This document shows, one piece after another, positions 1 through 6,470 of a stretch of 19,265 nucleotides of DNA (its first letter is position 1; every line of letters starts with the position of its first letter). A program made the translations under genes and the position numbers. Below the pieces are notes generated by a model. The model worked only from the letters and a program-made list of their open reading frames with translations, made no database searches and was not told the DNA's origin. The stretch is taken from assembly GCA_050246595.1 (NCBI GenBank), contig JBFWVT010000090.1, positions 1 through 19,265 on the forward strand, written 5' to 3'. This stretch comes from DATARH01 sp050246595. Its GTDB lineage: Bacteria; Pseudomonadota; Alphaproteobacteria; ATCC43930; CGMCC-115725.

Positions 1-144
1 CCGCGGACCATATCCCCCGCGGACCATATCCCCCGCGGACCATATCCCCCGCGGACCATATCCCCCGCGGACCATATCCCCCGCGGACCATATCCCCCGC
101 GGACCATATCCCCCGCGGACCATATCCCCCGCGGACCATATCCA
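1..144. repeat. Tandem array of nine 16-bp units
   Basis: Nine head-to-tail copies of a 16-bp unit, CCGCGGACCATATCCC. The first eight are identical and the ninth ends in CCA instead of CCC. The array begins at base 1, so its true length is unknown. Each unit holds a CCGCGG palindrome. The period is not a multiple of three and the unit has no stop codon in any frame on either strand, so the array is open in all six frames. It ends 29 bases before the ATG of the FG-GAP gene. It could be a minisatellite, a set of iterated protein-binding sites or the tail of an upstream coding sequence. There are no spacers, so it is not a CRISPR. Confidence 0.97.
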
Positions 145-172
145 TTGCCATTAGGGTTGGAGGAAGTTGCCG

Positions 173-1420
173 ATGGCTCAGCCGCGCATGCTCGCCCCTC
201 GCTTTGAAAAGGTGTTGGTTGCGGACAAGCTGCAGGACGGGTACTGGATTCAGGCCGTCGATATCAACGGCGACGGCAAGCCCGATCTTGTCACGTCCGG
301 GCTCGCGCTCGGCGAAGTCTACTGGTACGAAAATCCGACTTGGCAGCGCCGGCTGATCGGAACATTGCCAAAACCGGTGGCTATCGATGTTGCCGATATC
401 GATGGTGATGGACACCCTGATATCGCAATCTCTCACGATTACGGCAGTTGTATGTACCATTGCAGACCGGAGGACGGCAAGGTCTCGTGGTTTCGCAATC
501 CTGGCCGTCACGACGAAGATGCGCGGTGGGACCAGCATTTCATTGCCGATTTGATGGCGACGCATCGGCTGCGGTTCGGCCAATTCACGCAAACCACCGA
601 TTTGGAGCTGCTGGCATTGCCGGTGGTCGGTCCAAAGGGGGTACACGAGCCGATTGCAGTGACGCTTTACACCAGGCCGAGCGATGTGCTGAACGCAGCG
701 CGGTGGGAAGGTAAGATTGTCGACGACAGCTCCTATCGCATTATCCATGGCATATGGCCGGACAAATACCGCGCCAAGCACGGTTCGCCACTTGATTCAG
801 CGCTGCTCGCGAGCGAGGAGGGTCTGACCTGGTTCGGCTACAATCCTCAGGAAGGGCGGTGGCAAATCGAGTTATTGGGAAGCGGCGAACAGAGCGAAGA
901 AGCCGTCACGCATTTCAAGGGCACCGGCAATGTCGCGGCTGGGCGAATTGGCAATGACCCCTATGCCTATATCGCGACTGTAGAGCCGTTTCACGGCAAT
1001 ACCGTCGCGGTTTACAGCAAGGCGACACAAGTGCCTGGCGAGATCGGCGGGATAAAATGGAATCGCACGGTTCTTGATGTGTTCGGCGATCCGAACGAGG
1101 TTGGTGAAGGCGCCGGGCACCATGTCGTCACCGCCGATTTCGACGGCGACGGCGATGATGAGTTTCTGGTCGCGCTGCGCGGCCCGATGCCTTGGCAAGG
1201 CGTATTCTATTACAAGGCCATCGACGTAATGAACGGCTTGTGGGTCAAGACGCGGGTCGCGACGGTATCGGCCGCGCGGATCGCGGTCGCCGATTTCGAC
1301 GGTGACGGGCGACTGGATTTTGCCACAACCGGCTATTACACACCGGGATATTTCCTGTGCGACGAACCGCAGGTTGCGGTTTTTCTCAATCGCTTTGGCG
1401 ACGGACCGGTCAAGTCGTAG
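173..1420 (+). CDS. FG-GAP/VCBS repeat beta-propeller protein
   Basis: A 415-residue protein carrying FG-GAP/VCBS-type repeats, each with a calcium-loop motif D-x-[DN]-G-D-G-x-x-[DE]. These are seen at residues 30-38 (DINGDGKPD), 75-83 (DIDGDGHPD), 322-330 (DFDGDGDDE) and 374-382 (DFDGDGRLD). Such repeats form the blades of a seven-bladed propeller. ATG at 173 is chosen over the in-frame TTG at 167 because GGAGGA at 159-164 lies 8 bases before it. No signal peptide is visible, although most VCBS proteins are exported. The central part (residues 80-230) is rich in His, Tyr and Trp, suggesting a ligand or metal pocket rather than a plain scaffold. The length and single-propeller layout recall the propeller domain of fungal aldos-2-ulose dehydratase, but this is only a hypothesis. 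The gene is monocistronic and converges on the next one. Confidence 0.85.
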   Translation: MAQPRMLAPRFEKVLVADKLQDGYWIQAVDINGDGKPDLVTSGLALGEVYWYENPTWQRRLIGTLPKPVAIDVADIDGDGHPDIAISHDYGSCMYHCRPEDGKVSWFRNPGRHDEDARWDQHFIADLMATHRLRFGQFTQTTDLELLALPVVGPKGVHEPIAVTLYTRPSDVLNAARWEGKIVDDSSYRIIHGIWPDKYRAKHGSPLDSALLASEEGLTWFGYNPQEGRWQIELLGSGEQSEEAVTHFKGTGNVAAGRIGNDPYAYIATVEPFHGNTVAVYSKATQVPGEIGGIKWNRTVLDVFGDPNEVGEGAGHHVVTADFDGDGDDEFLVALRGPMPWQGVFYYKAIDVMNGLWVKTRVATVSAARIAVADFDGDGRLDFATTGYYTPGYFLCDEPQVAVFLNRFGDGPVKS

Positions 1421-1436
1421 CGATAGGCATTCGGGC

Positions 1437-1476
1437 AGCGGACATCGGAATAGCGGGTGAAATTTTGCTATCCGCT
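1437..1476. terminator. Weak nested stem-loop between convergent genes
   Basis: Between the convergent stops, AGCGGA (1437-1442) can pair with TCCGCT (1471-1476), and TAGC (1451-1454) with GCTA (1467-1470) inside it. There is an unpaired bulge on the left arm and no T-run. It might act as a two-way terminator for the flanking genes, but the evidence is thin. Confidence 0.22.
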
Positions 1477-1484
1477 CCGTGCAT

Positions 1485-2246
1485 CTACCTGCCACCAACC
1501 AACTCGACAGCGTGACGCATCGGAGTCAAATCGACTTGGCCGAGCCCGGAATAGGGGTGACTCAGCGACCAGACCAACAAGCTCGACAAGGACACCGTAA
1601 TGGAGAGTCCGACGATCATCAAGATATGAGCGCCGGTATTGGAAGTTCCGAAAAAATAGGCGAATCCTATTGTGATGGCACCGCCAACTCCCAAGACGAT
1701 CCACATGATCGCCGGGAGGCGGTGCTTGCCCCCTGTGATCCGGATTTCTCGGGATCGAGCCAGCGTGTTGAGGCGCGTGAGAATTTCGGCGTACCACAAT
1801 CTGTCGTTGTCATCCTGCGGAATGAACGAGGAGTAGGTTTGCCAGAGCGAATCGAGAGCAAGCTTGGCGCGTTCGCTGCCGCGACCATCCTGCGTTCTCT
1901 GTACTTCGTGCTCGACGACTCCCATCACGTAGGTGCGCAGCTCGTCTCGCAGTGCCTCGCGGAATGGGGAGGGAAATGCAATGGTATCACGATAAATTTG
2001 CATGGCGACATTGGCTTCGTCCTCAACCGCTTGCTCGATCGCCATATGGCGTTCCCAGACCACGATCACGATGAGGCCGATCAGAACGCCATAAATCACC
2101 CCGATGACGGCGTATATGAACCCGGCGACGTCATTGTGCTGTTCAAGCCGTCGGAAATCGATGTTACGGCGCAGAACCAGAAAAATGACGATGGGAACGA
2201 AGACGACGGTGGCGACAAAGGCAATTGCATTTACCCAATCGATCAT
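1485..2246 (-). CDS. DUF4239 (bestrophin-like domain) membrane protein
   Basis: A 253-residue membrane protein. Two hydrophobic helices lie near the N-terminus (about residues 5-26 and 42-64), then a charged soluble section of about 110 residues, then two more helices (about 178-200 and 204-226). This 2+2 arrangement and the stretch HNDVAGFIYAVIGVIYGVL are typical of the DUF4239 family, which is described as distantly bestrophin-like. Its function is not established, and channel activity is only an analogy. The ATG at 2246 is preceded on the minus strand by AGGGAG with a spacing of about 10. The long plus-strand frame across this gene lacks family features and is a shadow. The gene is divergent from the GMC operon and shares a 311-base upstream region with it. 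Confidence 0.85.
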   Translation of the reverse strand: MIDWVNAIAFVATVVFVPIVIFLVLRRNIDFRRLEQHNDVAGFIYAVIGVIYGVLIGLIVIVVWERHMAIEQAVEDEANVAMQIYRDTIAFPSPFREALRDELRTYVMGVVEHEVQRTQDGRGSERAKLALDSLWQTYSSFIPQDDNDRLWYAEILTRLNTLARSREIRITGGKHRLPAIMWIVLGVGGAITIGFAYFFGTSNTGAHILMIVGLSITVSLSSLLVWSLSHPYSGLGQVDLTPMRHAVELVGGR

Positions 2247-2373
2247 CTCAGTGCCGCTCCCTGCGATCCACGGATATCGTCTTCTACAGGATCGCGCCTT
2301 GGGCTGTCACCTGTTCCCGAGTCGCGGGTGATTCGCCGGACTGGTGAAAGTTACCCGCAGCATACTTGACCCG

Positions 2374-2394
2374 AGACGATTTTTTTCGTCTTTT
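2374..2394 (+). terminator. Small hairpin with T-rich loop and T tail
   Basis: AGACGA (2374-2379) pairs with TCGTCT (2386-2391) around a six-T loop, followed by TTT. The shape is terminator-like, but no plus-strand gene ends upstream. It could block read-through into the GMC operon, act as an attenuator if transcription starts upstream, or be chance. The stem is short and only half GC. Confidence 0.28.
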
Positions 2395-2533
2395 GCGTCG
2401 GCAGGGTAAAGCTTGGTTGCGATAGGGAAGAGAGGTTTTGGATGCGAATCCAGCCTGCCCGGAGGCGGACCAGTGATGTAACCAAATATCGGCTGGCGAA
2501 GACCGTAATCGTCACGTTAAGGATTTCTTAGGC

Positions 2534-2539
2534 TATAAT
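2534..2539 (+). promoter_or_regulatory. TATAAT -10-like hexamer before GMC operon
   Basis: A perfect TATAAT lies 18 bases before the GMC ATG. The region 16-18 bases further upstream (around 2511-2517) has no good -35 match. Initiation here would fall near 2546, giving a leader of about a dozen bases that starts at or inside the AACAGG ribosome-binding site (2545-2550). That is unusually short, so the real promoter may instead lie further upstream. Confidence 0.35.
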
Positions 2540-2557
2540 CCCCTAACAGGTACGGTG

Positions 2558-4438
2558 ATGAGCGCCATGTCGATCCCCAATTTTCAAATCCGTCCGGAAG
2601 ATGCGTCCGGTACCGAATACGACGCCGTCATCGTCGGGTCCGGCGTTGCGGGTTCGGTCGTCGCCCAAGAACTCGGCCGAAACGGTTTCCGGGTACTGGT
2701 CATGGAAGCGGCGCCCGGCAACGAGATCACGCTGGCCGATTATGAGGTGACTGTCAGGCGGTTCTACGCTGCGGTGTCGAAGGACAACAATTCGCCGCAT
2801 CCGGAAAACCGCAATGCGCCGATGCCGCGCAGCTACGAGACGCAGAAGCTGCAGCCCGGGATCCCGAACACCAGCGGCTATTTTGTTCAGAACGGGCCGC
2901 TTGAAATCGACAGCACCTACGCCCGTGTCCTCGGCGGCACGACGCGTCACTGGGAAGCGAAGGCGCTGCGCATGCTGCCCGAGGATTTCGAGCTGCGCAG
3001 CCGCTTCGGTCAAGGTCTCGACTGGCCGCTGAACTACAAGGATCTGGAGCCCTATTACCGCAAGGCGGAGTTCGATCTCGGCGTTTCCGGCGATGTCGAG
3101 GACCAGGATTATGGCGGGCTTGATTTCGGCCCCAGCTACGTCTTGCCGATGCACAAGATGCCGCCATCCTATCTCGACAAGGTACTGGCGCGCGATCTCG
3201 ACGGAACCGAAGTCGCTCTGGACGGACACACCTATACACTGCGCGTGCGCAGCACGCCGCAGGCGCGCAACGGCATCCCGAACCCCCGATATGACAATGG
3301 CAAAGGCTACCGCCCGACCGGCGCGGTCAGCATCGACCAAGCGGAGGTCGGGCACCGTTGTCAGGGCAACACGAACTGCGTTCCGATCTGCCCGGTGCAA
3401 GCGAAGTACGATGCACGGCGCACGCTGTTCGCGGCGCTGAATACCGGTCGCGTTGATCTGCTACCGCAGACCGTCGCTTCGAAGGTTCACGTCGATCCGG
3501 CAAGCGGCCGGGTCACCGAAATCGAGTACAAGAGCTACCGCGATCCCGAATCGAGCGAGCACGTTACCGGTACCGTCCGTGGTAAGCTGTTTGTGCTCGC
3601 GGCGAATGCCGTTGAGAACGCCCGTCTGATGCTGGCCTCAAACCTGCACGGGTCGAGCGATCTTGTCGGGCGCAACCTGATGGATCACGCGTTTCTGTTG
3701 ACCTGGGCGCTGATGCCGGGAGTCGTCGGCGCATTGCGCGGGCCGCTATGCACGTCGGGCATCGAGGATCTGCGGACCGGCTCTTTCCGGCGCAAACACG
3801 CGGCGTTCCGCTATAGCATCCACAATGACGGGTGGGGCTGGGCGACCGCCTCGCCCTATACCGATCTCGATCTGCTGGTCGACCGGCAGAACAGGTTCGG
3901 TCGTGCATTGCGCGAGGGTCTCGTGCAGCAGATCTCGCGCCAGGTGCTGATCGATGCAATGGTCGAGCTGCCGCCGGACATCAGCAACCGGGTCAGCGTC
4001 GATCCGGCTTATTGTGACCAACTGGGCAACCCGCGCCCGGTAATCTCGTTCGGCATTCCGACCTATACCCTCGAAGGGATTGCCGTCGCACGCCGCTTGT
4101 CGAAGCGGCTCTACCAGCGGGTCGGGGCCGAGGATCACACGCTGTACGAGCCGACCACCTATGGCTGGATCAATTATCAGGGCGACGGGTATGTCATCCG
4201 CGGCGGCAATCATTGGGCCGGCACGCATCTGATGGGCACCAGCGCGCGCGACTCGGTCGTCGATGCACAGCAGCGCTCGTGGGATCACAAAAACCTTTAT
4301 CTTGTCGGCGCCGGCAGCATGCCGACGGTCGGAACATCGAATACAACGCTGACGATCGCCGCACTGTCGTTCCGCACCGCCGAACACATAGCCAAAGCTC
4401 TCGGCAGACCGTTGGCTGCCGTCGGGAGTGCCGCATGA
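2558..4438 (+). CDS. GMC-family FAD dehydrogenase with predicted [3Fe-4S] motif
   Basis: A 626-residue GMC oxidoreductase, probably oxidising a sugar or polyol alcohol with FAD. The N-terminal dinucleotide fold is GSGVAG (G27, G29, G32). Near the C-terminus, NHWAGTHLMG gives H552 and SNTTLTIAAL gives N595. This His/Asn pair is 43 residues apart, the spacing known for the catalytic pair of glucose oxidase. Cysteines C268, C274 and C278 form C-x5-C-x3-C followed by PVQAKYDA. This is the pattern that binds a [3Fe-4S] cluster in the catalytic subunit of bacterial FAD-glucose dehydrogenase and fructose dehydrogenase. Electrons should therefore leave through a cluster rather than go to oxygen. There is no Tat or Sec signal. 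ATG 2558 is preferred over GTG 2555 (AGG at 2548-2550). The stop overlaps the next start (ATGA), implying coupled translation. The substrate is unknown. Confidence 0.92.
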   Translation: MSAMSIPNFQIRPEDASGTEYDAVIVGSGVAGSVVAQELGRNGFRVLVMEAAPGNEITLADYEVTVRRFYAAVSKDNNSPHPENRNAPMPRSYETQKLQPGIPNTSGYFVQNGPLEIDSTYARVLGGTTRHWEAKALRMLPEDFELRSRFGQGLDWPLNYKDLEPYYRKAEFDLGVSGDVEDQDYGGLDFGPSYVLPMHKMPPSYLDKVLARDLDGTEVALDGHTYTLRVRSTPQARNGIPNPRYDNGKGYRPTGAVSIDQAEVGHRCQGNTNCVPICPVQAKYDARRTLFAALNTGRVDLLPQTVASKVHVDPASGRVTEIEYKSYRDPESSEHVTGTVRGKLFVLAANAVENARLMLASNLHGSSDLVGRNLMDHAFLLTWALMPGVVGALRGPLCTSGIEDLRTGSFRRKHAAFRYSIHNDGWGWATASPYTDLDLLVDRQNRFGRALREGLVQQISRQVLIDAMVELPPDISNRVSVDPAYCDQLGNPRPVISFGIPTYTLEGIAVARRLSKRLYQRVGAEDHTLYEPTTYGWINYQGDGYVIRGGNHWAGTHLMGTSARDSVVDAQQRSWDHKNLYLVGAGSMPTVGTSNTTLTIAALSFRTAEHIAKALGRPLAAVGSAA

Positions 4439-5577
4439 GCCTCTATCAAATCACCGACATCGACGAACTGCGCCGCCATTTGCAGGCGGCGGTGCAGCTC
4501 GAACATGCGACAATCCCACCCTACCTGACCGCGCTATACTCGATCCGCCCGGGCACAAACGCCGACGCATATCATGTGCTGCGGGTCGTCGCGGTCGAGG
4601 AGATGCTGCACCTGACCCTGGCGGCAAACATGCTGAACGCGGTCGGCGGTTCTCCCGATCTGACACAGCCCGGCTTTGTTCCCGATTATCCGGCATACCT
4701 GCCGAACGGCGAGACCGATTTCCAGGCGGATCTCAGGCCGTTCTCGCGCGAGGCGATGGATACGTTCCTGAAGATCGAGCGGCCGGCTCGCCCGCCACTG
4801 CCGGAGCCCACGCCGGGAGGCGGATCGAGCGCGGCGGCGGCTTCGGCTGATAGCACGCATCACAGGAATCGCGGGCAGGGCCGCCGCCGCGCGGCGCAGA
4901 CCGTGCACCGCCCGCGGCGACACCGCTCGGTGCGAGCGGCGCATGTGCACGACGGCTCGGAGGAGCATTTCTACAGCATCGGCGAGTTCTATAAAGCGAT
5001 CGAAGACGGTCTGGTACTGTTGCACGAACAGCATGGCGACGCGCTGTTCAGCGGCGATCCGCGGCTGCAGGTCACGTCGGACTACTACTACTCCGGCGGT
5101 GGCGAACTTTTTCCGGTTGCCGATCTCACATCGGCCAAACAAGCGATTCGGCTGATTTCGGAGCAGGGTGAAGGGGTCGGCGGCGGCATCTTCGACTATG
5201 AGGCCGAGATTTCGCACTATTATCGCTTCGAACAGCTGATCCGGGGCCGTTATTATCGCGAGAGCGATATGCCGCAACATCCGACTGGCGGAACGGTAAG
5301 TGTCGATTGGGACGCGGTCTATCCGATCAAAGCCAACGCGAAGCTGTCGGATTATCCGAAAGGGTCCGACGTCCATCGGGCAGCCGAGGTATTCAATAAT
5401 CAGTATTCGGCCTTTCTGCAGATGCTGACGCGCGCGTTTCGCGGCCAGCCGGAACTGCTGATCGAGGCCGTCGGAGAAATGTTTGTCTTAAAGGAACTGG
5501 CATACCGGCTGACGCGGCAGCCGATCGATGGGCCGGGGACACCGCACGCTGCCCCGACATTCGAAATGCCGGCGTGA
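4435..5577 (+). CDS. Ferritin-like di-iron protein (VioB/iminophenylpyruvate dimer synthase-like)
   Basis: A 380-residue protein starting at the ATG that overlaps the GMC stop. The open frame extends upstream of this, but that part is only a shadow of the GMC gene. The start LEHATIPPYLTALYSI and the following EEMLHLTLAANMLNAVGG are hallmarks of the ferritin-like family that includes the N-terminal part of VioB, which couples imino acids in violacein synthesis. Likely iron ligands are E23, E55 or E56 with H59, E184 in SIGEFYKAIEDGL, and E258 with H261 (E-x-x-H in AEISHYYRFEQL). Residues of about 122-168 form a Pro/Gly/Ala then Arg-rich low-complexity linker unlike the rest and possibly disturbed (see findings). 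It is located between a GMC dehydrogenase and its presumed small subunit. It could be a redox partner, an oxidase acting on the product, or a maturation factor. The reaction is unknown. Confidence 0.85.
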   Translation: MSLYQITDIDELRRHLQAAVQLEHATIPPYLTALYSIRPGTNADAYHVLRVVAVEEMLHLTLAANMLNAVGGSPDLTQPGFVPDYPAYLPNGETDFQADLRPFSREAMDTFLKIERPARPPLPEPTPGGGSSAAAASADSTHHRNRGQGRRRAAQTVHRPRRHRSVRAAHVHDGSEEHFYSIGEFYKAIEDGLVLLHEQHGDALFSGDPRLQVTSDYYYSGGGELFPVADLTSAKQAIRLISEQGEGVGGGIFDYEAEISHYYRFEQLIRGRYYRESDMPQHPTGGTVSVDWDAVYPIKANAKLSDYPKGSDVHRAAEVFNNQYSAFLQMLTRAFRGQPELLIEAVGEMFVLKELAYRLTRQPIDGPGTPHAAPTFEMPA

Positions 5578-5618
5578 ACGCATTATGACGAAATGTCGGC
5601 ACCTCAGAAGAGGCCAAC

Positions 5619-6095
5619 ATGGCATCGGATAACCTTCTCGACGATTTTCTGGCGCTGTCGTCGGCCCTCACCGGATTTTCGGTGTTCCGCCTGAAAGGCA
5701 CCGGACAGGCGGAGTCCTATCTGTCCACTGCAACCGAAATCGTCGGCGAGGCGACAGTGCGCGCGCTTCTTTCCGTCTTTCGTCGCGTTGCCGGCGAAGC
5801 GGGTGACGATGAGGCCGCGCGCGAGCGCGGCATCCGCCGCGACATCCTCAGCGATGACAAGCTCGGCCCGGTTGCGCGCAATCTCATCAAATTATGGTAT
5901 GTCGGCACATGGTACGTGTTGCCCGTCGAGTGGCGCGAATTGTATGCCGCCGGCGGTCGCGATCGCACGTTTGTCGTGTCGCCTGATGCATATACCGAAG
6001 GTCTTCTGTGGCCGGCGGTCGGGGCCAACCCGTCGGGCGCGAAGCCATTTGGCTACGGCATGTGGGCAATGGCGCCGCGGATCGAGACGGATTGA
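5619..6095 (+). CDS. Small subunit of FAD-dependent dehydrogenase (sorbitol dehydrogenase family)
   Basis: A 158-residue protein that fits the family named after the small subunit of membrane-bound FAD D-sorbitol dehydrogenase. The family's central LWYxGxW motif is at residues 92-97 (LWYVGTW). An YTEGLLWPAVGANPSG stretch follows, and the protein ends with GYGMWAM at about 147-153. In characterised enzymes this subunit pairs with a GMC catalytic subunit and often brings it through the Tat system. Here the N-terminus (MASDNLLDDFLAL) has no twin arginine and no hydrophobic signal, so the complex is probably cytoplasmic. The ATG is supported by AGAAGAGG at 5606-5613. It follows the ferritin-like gene by 41 bases and is read as the third gene of the operon. 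No cytochrome c subunit follows. Confidence 0.8.
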   Translation: MASDNLLDDFLALSSALTGFSVFRLKGTGQAESYLSTATEIVGEATVRALLSVFRRVAGEAGDDEAARERGIRRDILSDDKLGPVARNLIKLWYVGTWYVLPVEWRELYAAGGRDRTFVVSPDAYTEGLLWPAVGANPSGAKPFGYGMWAMAPRIETD

Positions 6096-6470
6096 GCGCC
6101 ACAGCTCCGGACGGCGCCGTCATGCGTCGGCCGGCGTAATTGTCCCTTCACGTCCGGTACTGCAATTGTGAGGGTTCAACGCTGCGGAGCGGCCCGAACT
6201 TCAAGCAGGATTGTTTCTACAGACACCGCAGGCTCGGGGGAGGCCGTGCTGATGGATACCGTCGGAATCGATAGCGATAAACCTGGATCGGGCGCAGCCG
6301 GAGCCGCTGCCTGGCCAATTACTGCGGCGCCTTTGCGCGCCTGCCGGACTTGGCAGATAGGGGCGGACTGCACATTGAGCGAGACCCGCCGGTGGTAAAA
6401 GCCGATCAGTGCCGACTGCTCTGGCGAAGTCGTTCTACGGTGACCTGACTGGCGAGATCTGAATTCCGCG
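6096..6470. other. Intergenic region without a supported gene
   Basis: This 375-base region separates the GMC operon from the antiporter operon. A perfect 12-bp palindrome (GACGGCGCCGTC, 6110-6121) lies 14 bases after the stop of the small-subunit gene. It has no loop or T-run and is only a weak terminator candidate. Short open frames at 6168-6398 (+) and 6176-6373 (-) have no ribosome-binding site or family resemblance. The promoter of the antiporter gene should be here, but I cannot place it. Confidence 0.5.

Larger units (their letters stand above)
2247..2557. other. Divergent intergenic region of DUF4239 and GMC genes
   Basis: This 311-base stretch has no credible gene. It must hold the promoters of the minus-strand DUF4239 gene and the plus-strand GMC operon. 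It contains a small T-rich hairpin (2374-2391) and a TATAAT hexamer (2534-2539), listed separately. It is visibly more AT-rich near 2370-2400 and 2480-2540 than the coding regions around it. Confidence 0.6.

Noticed and set aside
1..144. CRISPR array
   Set aside because: The 16-bp units are directly adjacent with no spacers, so this is a simple tandem repeat.
1479..2369. 296-codon plus-strand open frame
   Set aside because: Very rich in Asp/His/Asn with no domain. The opposite strand encodes a DUF4239 protein with proper membrane helices.
6110..6121. Palindrome GACGGCGCCGTC as terminator of the dehydrogenase operon
   Set aside because: No loop and no T-run. A 12-bp palindrome is not rare in GC-rich DNA.
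6168..6398. Short plus-strand (and overlapping minus-strand) frames between operons
   Set aside because: No ribosome-binding site, no family resemblance, and both strands are equally open.
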